Assembly (NCBI GenBank): GCA_015501585.1
Contig: JADNRY010000028.1
Location: 310,001-374,000 of the forward strand
Reading direction: 5' to 3'
Length of the DNA stretch: 64,000 bases
From: Rhodocollybia butyracea
Lineage: Eukaryota; Basidiomycota; Agaricomycetes; Agaricales; Omphalotaceae
A program made the position numbers and the translations under genes. Below the pieces are notes generated by a model. The model worked only from the letters and a program-made list of their open reading frames with translations, did not search any database and had not been told where the DNA came from. Below, in pieces: positions 36,630 through 46,108 of this stretch; positions within the stretch are counted from its first letter, which is position 1; each line of letters begins with the position of its first letter.

Positions 36630-36860
36630 CATTTTAGATCCTAGTAGAACAAAGAAAAACCCAATTACCATTTCTGTGGTAGTATGCGAGAATCTCAAGG
36701 GCTTTCTCATCTTTTCCTTTACTGCTTGGCCTTTACTGATGAGATAACGAGGAGATTCCAGGACAGCAAAGTTTGGAGAACCGACGGTAGACCTTGTAGA
36801 CCCGGAGCCCACACATGAGCCATCCTCGTAGTTCTTGTGGAGAATAGAGTGGGTACTGTA
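36630..36860 (-). pseudogene. Remnant of an MFS sugar transporter, copy 3
   Basis: Minus strand reads LQGLPSVLQTLLSW in one frame, then ESPRYLISKGQAVKEK in another after a 1-nt shift; this is the helix 6 / PESPRYL region of sugar transporters. The remnant continues weakly to 37875, where it is cut by the next LTR element. Confidence 0.55.
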
Positions 36861-37875
36861 TGAGTTGCTGCTTCAGGGCATGGGAGGTGATAGCTTTCTC
36901 TAGAGGTACTGTACTCTTGCAAATTGAACTTGAATTCCTCCTCAATATCTTTTGTTCAACTGGTACTTGCTTTTCCACAATAAAGAAGATTGTTCATTCA
37001 AAATACTGTATTCTATTCTGGAACCAGATTTGAGGCGACTTGTTAGATTTTGACAAAGAAGATGCAGCCTTGATCTACATATCTGCGAAAATGAGGCACG
37101 AGCCATGGATGTAACATGAATGATGGCCCCATGAATTCTCACTGGAATCCATATTCTGCGCTGAAAGAATTTCAAATTGTAGTTGGCAGCATAGTAAAGG
37201 AAGCATGTGGCGCGCACATGATATTGCTGGGTTTTCAAACTACAACCGCATGGTGGCTTGTCGTCATACAGAGCTGTGTCAAAAATGACAATACTCAATG
37301 TGGAGCCTAAGAGAGCAGAGTTTATCAGTATTCTGAAGGAGTGTGAGTAAAGACTAAGTCGGGGATGGACCATGCTGACCTAGTCATAAGATTGAGCAGG
37401 ATTTCACTGTTGGATCGACAACTAACTAAGGTCTGCCATTAAACAGATGAGCCTATTACTTTCGGGGGACCTTGTGTCACCCCAGGCATAAAGTTCTGTC
37501 ATAGTCTCCCTAGCTTGTAAGTATGTGATATAATCTGTGACAAGATTCAAATGATGAGAGTCAAGTCAAGTAGAGGAATTCCTGGCGATGCATTTCTGGG
37601 GGCATAATTGTCGTTTATATTGGTGCTGAGATATCTTGGTCCCAAAGTCCACCATGGTGTTGTGCATGAAGCTAAGGATACATCAATAGTAAGGGGGGTG
37701 CACTAGTAGTGATAAGGGAAAGGAATTGAAGGAATACAATGGGAAGATTGGTGGGAAGGCCACCGTAAATTGAACCTGACTGATCAACACTGCTGTGTCA
37801 TGGGGCAGACGAGATCCTGGCAAAAGTCCAGTGTAAATTGAAGGCACAGTTTTGGGGAGTTTCAACCTATGCACC

Positions 37876-38028
37876 TGTAACGGCTATGGCCCGTCGGCCC
37901 CTACCCCCCCTTACATAGTGGTGCCGCTATTACATAATTACAAACCTCTTACCCTCAGATTACCCGTATTTCGCCTATTACTGCAATAGAACGAGGTATA
38001 GCTTATGTCTGAGGTCTGAGGCCTTACA
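37876..38028 (+). repeat. Left LTR of the 1.7 kb element
   Basis: 153 bp; differs from the right LTR only by CTATGG versus CTACGG, a CpG transition. The bases after it are CTTTTTTAAGC. Confidence 0.9.
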
Positions 38029-38072
38029 CTTTTTTAAGCTATCTTGTCCTGTATAGGACTATTACAGCAAAT

Positions 38073-38984
38073 ATGTCAGAAATACAGCACAACTCAAGCC
38101 ATGACACTGTCATGGCTCTGGCCTTCTCTTTTCTCTCTTCTGTTCGCTCTCTGCATCTTCCAGATGCTTCATCCTCTCCAGTTGTATTGTTTGACCTGTC
38201 TTCCCAAGGAATACAAGAACAGCTGCTCAATTTCAAGCAGTACTGGGACCAGGAGGGACTTTCATCTACTTGCCAGTCATTGGTGGATGTTGTGGTGAAA
38301 ACTGTGACTTTGAGGTGTTGTTGGGGTGTAAAGGAACAGGGATTGGATGTAGAGACATGTTTCAGGTGGATAGAACAAGTTAGAAGGCTTGGGGAGGATT
38401 TCTGCATCAAATCTTCGAAATTTTCACAACCTTCTCCTGCTCCGGCCCTTCCACCATCTCCAATCGCTCCTCTCGCATTGGTAACACGTCCTACACTCGA
38501 TTCAGATGCCCCAAAATCGAGTCGATCGTCTACAGTTCTTGGTTTCCCTTTTAAACCCATCTCCCATCCACGTGGACCTCGACCGCTCCTTAATGCCTGT
38601 TTGTATACACGGCTTTTCAATGTGATCCACTTAGCACAAGAGAGTCTTGAAAAGAACCAAAACCGCTATGCCAACCTGATTGCCCATCGCATCAAACCCA
38701 TGGAAGAACGGGTATCTTCACAAGATGCACCCATACCCCATTCCTCAGTGCTTTCATCACCTCCATTGATGCCAGGGCATAATACATTGACTCCAGTGCA
38801 CTCTACTACATCACTGCCACTCTCTCAACCAACTAGTGATCACCTGCCAAACATGCCAGCACTGGTGTTCAGTTGTGCAGCTGAGACTCCTGCAGTGTCG
38901 AGTCTTCGTAAACAGGTTAAACGTAACCTCCATGGTCCATTCAGTTCACTATTGTTGCGATCGAGCCGCTGCCACTCATCATGA
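38073..38984 (+). CDS. Unknown 303-residue ORF of the small LTR element
   Basis: Single open frame in the sense orientation of the element, starting 45 bp inside the left LTR. The N-terminal half looks folded (QGIQEQLLNFKQYWDQEGL, CFRWIEQVRRLGEDF); the C-terminal half is Ser/Pro/Thr-rich. There is no CCHC knuckle and no match to gag domains known to me. It may be a diverged gag-like protein or a captured host fragment. Confidence 0.5.
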   Translation: MSEIQHNSSHDTVMALAFSFLSSVRSLHLPDASSSPVVLFDLSSQGIQEQLLNFKQYWDQEGLSSTCQSLVDVVVKTVTLRCCWGVKEQGLDVETCFRWIEQVRRLGEDFCIKSSKFSQPSPAPALPPSPIAPLALVTRPTLDSDAPKSSRSSTVLGFPFKPISHPRGPRPLLNACLYTRLFNVIHLAQESLEKNQNRYANLIAHRIKPMEERVSSQDAPIPHSSVLSSPPLMPGHNTLTPVHSTTSLPLSQPTSDHLPNMPALVFSCAAETPAVSSLRKQVKRNLHGPFSSLLLRSSRCHSS

Positions 38985-39432
38985 TCAGGTACAGTCACTC
39001 CATTGTCTTCACCCACTGGAACTCCCTCTCCCCATGTATGCGCTCCTGGTTTGTGTTCACATTCATGGCGCTGGAGATCTCCTATATCCTCAGCTACCTC
39101 ACCATCTCGCTCTGGACTTTCATTCAGTGTCCAGAGACTGCAACAATTTTCACAGGACATATGTTCATCTTCTGCGCTTATGGAAATTTCCAAAATCCTT
39201 CAACGTACACTACCCATTAGATAACTGTATGTTTCCCTTTCATGTTTTCAATTTCCCCATCTTCCTCTCTCCCCTTCCTCTTTCTTTCTCTATAAGATGG
39301 ACCTGTGGGGTCAATCTGGGGGGAATGTGGGGGCCTTCGCCATTTTGGATTTCACACTTTTGGAATTTTTTTTTCTCATTTTCCATCCTTATTCTGATAA
39401 AATTGGGCTGTGGGTTCAATTTGGGGGGAATG

Positions 39433-39585
39433 TGTAACGGCTACGGCCCGTCGGCCCCTACCCCCCCTTACATAGTGGTGCCGCTATTACATAATTACAA
39501 ACCTCTTACCCTCAGATTACCCGTATTTCGCCTATTACTGCAATAGAACGAGGTATAGCTTATGTCTGAGGTCTGAGGCCTTACA
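39433..39585 (+). repeat. Right LTR of the 1.7 kb element
   Basis: 153 bp, next to the polypurine tract. Confidence 0.9.
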
Positions 39586-40071
39586 GCACCTCTGCTAATT
39601 CAGTGTTCAAACATTCACATCGTTCACAGTCCACTGTTCAACAACATTCAACATTCAAATGCTTCAAGTTACACTTGGGTCAGATCTCCAAAAGTTAGCT
39701 ACAGAAATCCAAATACGTTGAGCAATGCATTGGAAGATGGATGTACAGGATAGCAGGTTACTTTTGTTGTGGACGACAAGTCAACAAATGTAGACACCCA
39801 AAGTGGATTTTCGTTCCGGTAAGCGCCTATAAGCAGCGTCGTTCGTGGATCGTGGTTAAACCTATCGATTCTGGGCTAAGATACAACTCGCCCAAGTTGC
39901 TGGCTTGATATCTACAGACCCTATTTTGCCAATGCCCCCAGAAACAGACATGTCCAATCTTCAGCCTGTCTATCCTCCCTTGCGCTCCGCAAAACTCTAG
40001 ATCTCCTGCCTGTAGAACACCTTAGCTAAAAGATGAAATGGACTCTCCTGTTCCAGCCTGATATCTAGTGA

Positions 40072-40600
40072 TGTGCAGGCTGGGGCCGGGCTCAGGAGCC
40101 ACGGCTAAGGCCCACTCAGCCCTGGCCAGGGCTGACAAAAATCCTGAGCCCGGCCTTCCCACAGGGCCAAGGCCAGCCAGGGCTGGGCTCAGGCTCAGGC
40201 CACGGCTCAATGCTTTGTCCTTTTTGTTGGTGTATCAGCCAAAAACAAGTACATTGTGGTGAATATTAATGAGTAATTCACTCACAAATATACCACTAGA
40301 GTCATACACATACAACCATGCCAATATAAATTCATGGATGGTCACACAAAGTGGCATCAAAATCCAGTATACACTTGTGATTATCTAGTTTGAGCCCATG
40401 TATGGCTAGAATAGCCAAGTAGACCAGGATCAATAGAGCATAGAAGGTTTGTGTCCTATCTTGGCCGAGATAATCTCTAAATTCACTCATGAATCCCAGT
40501 GCTGATGGCCCTGGCCAAGGGCAATCTTCAGCCCTGCTTGAGCCTTGCCAAGGTCAGGTCAGGCTGGGGCTCAAGGGCTCTGAGCCCTAAGAATCCAGAT
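40072..40600. repeat. GC-rich remnant of an unclassified DNA element
   Basis: Two blocks (40072-40210 and 40500-40600) are built of repeated GGGCTCAGG/CCTGAGCCC and GGCCAGGGC/CCTGGCC words on both strands, unlike the AT-rich surroundings, and bracket about 290 bp. This is how ends of some agaric hAT-like repeats look, but I found no clean terminal repeat or target duplication. Confidence 0.35.
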
Positions 40601-42069
40601 CTATATTTTTTAATCATGGGCAGTTATGTCCAAGTAATTTTAAACTTGTTTAAATCATATTTGGCTGTATTTAATCCAACTACTGTGATGCTGCTCTACA
40701 CTGACTGTACAGCTCTTACAGTTCTTCAATATCTATTTAAACAAGTACTTTAAACAGAATATCCAAACAATGTATCTAAATGAAAACCAAAAAAATCGCA
40801 CCACTGAGATTTAAACTAGAATTAAACAAAGGTTTTGAACTTTGAAATACAGTGCTTCATTCAAACACGGACTTTGGCCAAATTCAGTTGAAGGCACCTG
40901 AATATGGCATCCCAATGCTATTCATGAATCACATATACTTACCTAAAACCCTTGCCAATTGCTTCTGCCTTGGAACACCTGGCCTCTCTTGACCTGCTCT
41001 TGTCAGATAATGATCATGGAGCAAGTTTATGTAACAACTACTACTCATGTCATACATTGAGATAAGGTAGCTAGCCTAGTGCCCAATGGCACTAGGTGAG
41101 TGGTGCCAAAGATGGTGGTTGACAAGAGAAAGGCAAATAAAATAGAACCAACTTTGCCAACAGCAGTGGGCTAGCCACGTGCGTCATGCACTGAACAATA
41201 GAATCAAACAAGAACGGTTTGGGCCAGAAGAAGGAAGAAGTCCATTTAATTACAAGTCTTAGCTTTTGGTTCTAGCTGGATTATAGCGTCGTTCCCCCAG
41301 TTTCCTTTCCAACCCCCAAACCACCTGAAGCCTACCGTCACACTAATCATTTTACTGCCATGATGCCATCGCCAATGATTAATGAATATTTGAATGCTCA
41401 ATCCATGTAAACAAACACAGAGCACCATGGTGGGTTCAAGCAGAAAGGGCACTTTCCACAGCTCACAAGATGTTGACAACTGCAATAGCTCGTCTATAGA
41501 GGTTCTTGCTTGCAATATTCATCTCTCTTTTGCGCGATTTGGGATGTCAGCACCTCACTCATTCTTACAGCTGACACTTATCCTGAAAAATATTCTTGAG
41601 CTTCAAAACTTCTATCTTCAAATATTGTTACAACAGTGCTGGGTATGACCTAACCACAGGGATGGGAACTTCTAGGTGTTTGTTGAACAGAAAAGGTCTG
41701 CGATCAGGAAAGGAAGCTGCTACTACCACCCTTTACCAGTAAGTAGTACCAGAGGAGATGGTACTATCTGTGCTTTGTTTGGCTGTTGTCCTTTAGTTGC
41801 TATATGGGCCGATCTTTGTCGTTTGGGACCCAGAGTCTCTTATCCAGGCACGGTAGCTGCATCTTCATGGATCCTCAGAAATATCTGCTCCTCCATCTCC
41901 ACTCGCTGTCAACTCAGATATTGTATCGAACTAGAGATGACTTGTTTGTTGCATCTGTCTGGTTTCACAACAAATAAATTGGTAAGCTGATTCAAAATTC
42001 TATCACTATCTGGACTATCTGGGCTACGTTCAACAAAGGGGGAGGGGGGGGTCTCAGTGATTTGTACAT
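40601..42069. other. Intergenic, no gene seen
   Basis: Short ORFs only. A pyrimidine-poor GGGGGAGGGGGGG run at 42038-42050 lies just left of the Copia-type element. Confidence 0.4.
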
Positions 42070-42074
42070 GAACT

Positions 42075-42208
42075 TGTTGAACTTTACAACCAGGAGATCC
42101 ACAAAAGAACATGTTCGAACGACGACAACTTAGTAATAAAGCAAGCAAGTAATATATCATGTGACTATGGACCGTAAACTATATACAGCGTCTCGGCTCA
42201 TACCAACA
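42075..42208 (-). repeat. 3' LTR of the Copia-type element
   Basis: 134 bp, uninterrupted; shows the pre-insertion sequence for the MITE in the other LTR (AAGTAATATATCATG). Confidence 0.88.
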
Positions 42209-42828
42209 CACCCCCTGAGTCGAGACACCCCCAGAAACTATATTCATGAAGAGGGTAAAATGTCCAATGAGTTGAATCATATGATGACCGAAAACAGCAA
42301 AAATGAAAAAGAATAATCAACTAAAAACCTTCATACTCATCTCTTCAATCTCACTCAATGTAGCGGCATCCACAGCATCCACAAAATTCAAGTCCTCAAG
42401 TGAATGTGTGACACTGGAAATCCCCAACAACAACTTCCCTTTCTTCTTCCTCTTCTTCTTTTTAGCGCTACCTTGGGTAGAACCCATTGCCACATGAGTG
42501 GGAGATGAAGGCACAGATGAATCAGGAGTGAGGGTTGCAACATGGGCTTCTGATACGGTAACAGTGCTGAGCCATGCTTCACGCACCTCAGAAGACATGG
42601 TGGATGGTAGATCCATAACCGCAAGAGCTTCATGCTGATCTAAGGAGGCAGGCTCAGCCAAAAGCCCAACTTGCTTCAAACGATTATGGATAATGCCTTG
42701 GTGAACATCATCAGGCATTACTGATATGCAGTATTGAGCAAAGTGACCAGAGTGACCGCACCGATAGCAGACATCAGTCCATCGCTTGGTGTTAGTCCAA
42801 TCAAATTCCTGTGAGGGCCAAGTCAATG

Positions 42829-43024
42829 TGTAACACTTCCGTGGGTCGATCCATTGACCTCGCGGAAAAATGGAACTAGCGGGGCTCGCACCCGCGCCTG
42901 CTGTGCTAACTACTACACTATAGTCCCGTGTTACCGTAGTGTTTTCTAGGGACTAATGCCCAGAGTAGCCGGGTTAACACCTAACCCTGAGGATCTATCA
43001 ACGGCCGGACTACGGGCTGTTACA
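42829..43024 (-). repeat. 3' LTR of the TRIM
   Basis: 196 bp, TGTAAC...GTTACA ends. It contains a tRNA-like unit (next entry) and a hairpin between TTCCG and CGGAA words. Confidence 0.88.
42872..42927 (-). ncRNA. tRNA-like Pol III unit without anticodon arm, in TRIM 3' LTR
   Basis: Read on the minus strand, 56 nt fold as a tRNA missing its anticodon arm: acceptor GGGACTA with TAGTTCC (one G-U), D arm GTG...CAC, a 6-7 nt spacer, and a perfect T arm GCGGG-TGCGAGC-CCCGC, then discriminator A. The A-box TAGTGTAGTAG fits TRGYNNARNNG; the B-box GGTGCGAGCCC departs from consensus at two bases. A TTTTT run (42870-42866) follows at once, as a Pol III terminator would. Whether it is transcribed is unknown. 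Confidence 0.6.
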
Positions 43025-43222
43025 CCCGCCCCCCTAGACCAGACCCTGGTCTACCTGACCGAATCCAAGGGGTAACTTTGGTGCTCCTCGTAATGTAGCT
43101 TATCCTATCCAATGAATGCCATCAGGTCTGCAGGTCTTACATCATCTAGGGTAAAGCCCATCCAAGACAGCGGCCATCACAATGACATGTCACAGGACCT
43201 GGTCGCGAACTCGGGCTGTAAA

Positions 43223-43240
43223 GCCACTGTAGTTCCACCA
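43223..43240 (-). other. Primer-binding site of the TRIM
   Basis: The minus-strand sequence begins TGG two bases after the 5' LTR. The implied primer tRNA ends TAGTTCCACCA; the eight bases TAGTTCCA equal the acceptor 3' strand and discriminator of the tRNA-like unit inside the LTR. Confidence 0.65.
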
Positions 43241-43242
43241 TA

Positions 43243-43438
43243 TGTAACACTTCCGTGGGTCGATCCATTGACCTCGCGGAAAAATGGAACTAGCGGGGCT
43301 CGCACCCACGCCTGCTGTGCTAACTACTACACTATAGTCCCGTGTTACCGTAGTGTTTTCTAGGGACTAATGCCCAGAGTAGCCGGGTTAACACCTAACC
43401 CTGAGGATCTATCAACGGCCGGACTACGGGCCGTTACA
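43243..43438 (-). repeat. 5' LTR of the TRIM
   Basis: 196 bp; differs from the other LTR by two CpG transitions, one of them in the T stem of the tRNA-like unit (G-C to wobble, pairing kept). Confidence 0.88.
43286..43341 (-). ncRNA. tRNA-like Pol III unit without anticodon arm, in TRIM 5' LTR
   Basis: Second copy of the unit at 42872-42927, with the same arms and a TTTTT run at 43284-43280. Confidence 0.6.
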
Positions 43439-44324
43439 CGATGAGTTGGATAGAGAGTTGAACCGTGATGACTGTTGAGGACGGGATTGAGAAGTATAGT
43501 GTGCTTCGTCACTCTCACCCCCATGATTGGGAGAAGGCGGAGCGGGCACCCAATCACCCCCAGAATGCACAACCTTGATCAAGGAGTCTTGTTTCTGGAG
43601 GTTGCTAAGTTCCCAGGCGTTAATCACAGTAATCATATCAGTGACTGATTTCTGAGGTGACTCATTCTGTAAAACCGTGATAATGGGACCATAAGTAGCA
43701 GAGAGACCGCCCAAGACCTTATCCTGGACAAAGGATGTAGGAAGGGAGACAGCAATAGCATAAAGCTGACGTTCTTGAATACTGAGCACCTGCTGGAGGA
43801 AGGCATTGGCTGGCTTCATGATGTCATGAGTGATGGATTGGAATTGGGCCATGAGTGAAGAATGGGTAGCAGGATCAGACCGTGCATAGAAGGCGTCAAG
43901 CTGTGCCCAAAGGAGACGACCGCTGTTCGAAACACCTACATTGTCCACCTTGATACAAACATCAGGGCTTAACGTGAGGTATAGTAGCCCATAAGCCTTC
44001 AGATTGTCACCTGTCCAAGCTCTAGCTTGTACAATGCCTGTTGGAACCGGTACTGATGGGTCAACAGTGTTCCAGTACCCTCCTGCAAGCAATAAAGCTT
44101 GGGCCTGGTTCTTTCAAGTCCAGTAATTAGTGCCCGTGAGTTTAACAATGTCAGATGGTTTGACCATGATGGAATGAGAATATGGATGAGAGAGGATTGG
44201 GATAGATGTAGCTGATCATGGCAGCAGGCAATAGAAAGAGGATGCTGATTGTGACAGCAGGCAATAGGAAAAGACCTAGGTAATAATTGAGCAGCAAGGC
44301 AGTGGCTAACACTTGCCCATAACC

Positions 44325-45058
44325 TGTTGAACTTTACAACCAGGAGATCCACAAAAGAACGTGTTTGAACGACGACGACGTAGTAATAAAGCAAGCAAGT
44401 AATACAGTGATGTGGGAGTCCTTGATACAGCGGATCGTCTTTACTGTGCGACTTTTGTTACTACGGAAATTTAGTTAAAACAAGTATCTAGCAATTTCCT
44501 CAAGGGACTTTTAAGTACTTTGAGATACCCACAATCTTGTGAAACAAAGGGCAGGGAGTTCCGCAAAAAGATTTAGAAAATCAGGTATTTTCTCACGTTT
44601 TGGAGTCCTTGATACACGCCAAATGTGGCGTATCAAATTGTGCATCAAACAGAGTTTGCTTAACCAAAGCACAGCAACTGTCTCGGAACTTCCGGTAAGT
44701 ATCTCAAGTTGAGGGAATAGTGTGCCTTTATATATTAAGCTGCTTTATTACTTTCTTTATCATTAAAATCAAGCCCCCAAAGGGAAAGATATGTTTTTCC
44801 TCAAAAAATATTCATAAAACATAAGAATTTAGTCGATTGCTCTGCAACGTGATAAGGTATCGCCTCCAGAAATTCTAAGAAAATGTATCATACATATACA
44901 TTGCTTATGAGATACTTACTTTTGCCGGATACACCCAGCAGAAAATTTTTTACGGTTAGTGTATCAAGGACTCCCAGTGTATCAAGGAGTCCCACATCAC
45001 TGTATATCATGTGACTACGGACCGTAAATTATGTACGGCGTCTCGGCTCATACCAACA
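44325..45058 (-). repeat. 5' LTR of the Copia-type element, split by a MITE
   Basis: 134 bp of LTR sequence plus the 598-bp MITE and its duplicated TA. Confidence 0.85.
44405..45002. mobile_element. Tc1/mariner-type (pogo/Fot-like) MITE
   Basis: 24-bp terminal inverted repeats (CAGTGATGTGGGAGTCCTTG... and its complement at 44979-45002) with one mismatch, flanked by TA (44403-44404 and 45003-45004). The intact LTR at 42075 shows the empty site with a single TA. The word GGAGTCCTTGATAC recurs inside (44602) and next to the right end (inverted, 44961-44974). No transposase; 598 bp. Confidence 0.85.
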
Positions 45059-45261
45059 GAACTGTGCATGGTATTGTGGATTTTAGGTGTTTGACCCGTC
45101 TATCCACCCTCGTATAATTAAGATCAAGTTACTACATACAACAATCCAGTCATATTGTTTTACCATCTTCGTCGTCTCACGAGTACTATCGCCGCGCTTA
45201 CACTCTTTCAATGGTTCGCTCTTCGTTTCCCTGCATACCCATGCTGCGACAGTTAATTAAA

Positions 45262-46036
45262 TCAGAAAATACCCGGCACAAGCTTATATGGTACATTCTT
45301 TGCCCACTCATCCCACTGCGCTCCAAACTGCGCCCGCATCATCTTATCCTCGGCACTAGTCCGCTGAATGAATTGAATATGGCAAAACACTTTGAAAGTA
45401 ATCATAAGCGCGGCGAATATCTTGGCCCATAACAAATCCAACCAGCCGCACTCTAACATCCACGAGCCTGGACCGAACGCACATAGGAGTATTCCGGTGC
45501 ATGCGCAAGCAGAGCTGATATAGCCTGGGTGACGAATAACGGAATAGGGACCTGTGGTGACGAGCTTATGGTGATCGCGTATCGATACCTCGTAAGTGTA
45601 AAGTCGGCCAAGAGCGCGATATGATGCCCAGCGCAGATAGCCTCCCCATACTGTGAGAAAGACGCTGAGTATGAAGGCGGGTGTGATGGAAGGCGAAGCG
45701 AGTTTATGATCCGGAGTTTGCACCGTCGACATGGCCTGAGCAAACACACCGGTGGGGTAGTGTAAAGATACAATGGTTGTAATTTCGCAGAGAACAACAA
45801 AAAGAAGGAGTCTCTATGATGTATTCATATTTAGGCTCTACTATCAATTAGAAGAGTGGAGATGGCGACGAACACACCTTGACAGCTACCCATATTGTAA
45901 GACCAAACCCAGACAAACGATCACCAGGTGGGTATTTAGAGATCTCTTGGGGCGCCGCAGGTGGATTGGGCGCAGTAGCTGCAACGTAGTAGGAGACCAA
46001 AACTACCAGGAGCAATGGTACTTTGTCAAGAGCCAT
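45262..46036 (-). CDS. Isoprenylcysteine carboxyl methyltransferase, copy 1
   Basis: Exons 46036-45878 and 45813-45262 with a 64-nt intron give 236 residues. These ER membrane enzymes methylate the C-terminal farnesyl- or geranylgeranyl-cysteine of CaaX proteins; in basidiomycetes the substrates include lipopeptide mating pheromones and Ras-type GTPases. Family marks are present: several hydrophobic segments, the SAM-site motif TTGPYSVIRHPGY, and the C-terminal EDKMMRAQFGAQWDEWA...VP block that corresponds to the E(E/D)..L...FG..W..W signature. A hydrophobic N-terminal segment (VPLLLVVLVSYYVAA) starts the protein. A near-identical gene in inverted orientation is at 50280. Both keep intact frames. 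Substrate choice cannot be read from sequence. Confidence 0.85.
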
Positions 46037-46100
46037 AGTGGGGGGAAGTTCGGCAACAGCAGTCGTGGAACTTAAACGACGCGTATGGAGAGTCTAAGCG

Positions 46101-46108
46101 TATTTATA
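46101..46108 (-). promoter_or_regulatory. TATA box of methyltransferase copy 1
   Basis: TATAAATA on the minus strand, about 65 bp before the ATG; the promoter shares the words CTCCATACGCGTCGTTT with copy 2. Confidence 0.6.

Larger units (their letters stand above)
37876..39585 (+). mobile_element. Small LTR element with one unknown ORF
   Basis: 1710 bp, with 153-bp LTRs that differ at one base, flanked by the perfect 5-bp repeat GCACC (37871-37875 and 39586-39590). LTRs start TGTAACGG and end CCTTACA. A polypurine tract GGGGGGAA (39423-39430) sits before the right LTR, fixing the plus orientation; a second copy of that tract lies near 39318. No protease, reverse transcriptase or integrase is encoded. 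One difference in 153 bp indicates a recent insertion. It interrupts segment copy 3; homology to copy 1 resumes at about 39785. Confidence 0.88.
42829..43438 (-). mobile_element. TRIM: 610-bp miniature LTR retroelement with tRNA-like LTRs
   Basis: Two 196-bp LTRs (2 differences) enclose only 218 bp. The flanking repeat is CAATG (42824-42828) and CGATG (43439-43443), one CpG change apart. Minus orientation: primer site TGGTGGAACTACAGTGGC (43240-43223) lies 2 bp inside the 5' LTR, and the polypurine tract TCTAGGGGGGCGGG (43038-43025) abuts the 3' LTR. No coding capacity. It is inserted in the gag of the Copia-type element. Confidence 0.88.
42317..44092 (-). pseudogene. Copia-type gag interrupted by a TRIM
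   Basis: The N-terminal part (44092-43439) has a UBN2/Copia-gag-like pattern (LLWAQLDAFYARSD, FLQQVLSIQERQLYAIAVSL, ITVINAWELSNL). The C-terminal part (42826-42317) has a CCHC zinc knuckle, C-x2-C-x4-H-x4-C, in CYRCGHSGHFAQYC. The two parts lie in the same frame if the 610-bp TRIM and one target repeat are left out; total about 387 residues. The interruption adds stops, so this copy cannot make full gag. Confidence 0.8.
42075..45058 (-). mobile_element. Copia-type gag-only LTR retrotransposon carrying two nested insertions
   Basis: LTRs are 134 bp (TGTTGG...CAACA on the minus strand) and flanked by the 5-bp repeat GAACT (42070-42074 and 45059-45063). Just inside the 5' LTR is GGTTATGGGCAAGTG (44324-44310), like the Copia primer site that pairs with an internal part of initiator tRNA. 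A polypurine tract CAGGGGGTG (42217-42209) abuts the 3' LTR. Without its nested elements it is about 1.77 kb, with gag and no pol. LTRs differ at about 8 of 134 positions, so it is older than its passengers. Confidence 0.85.
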
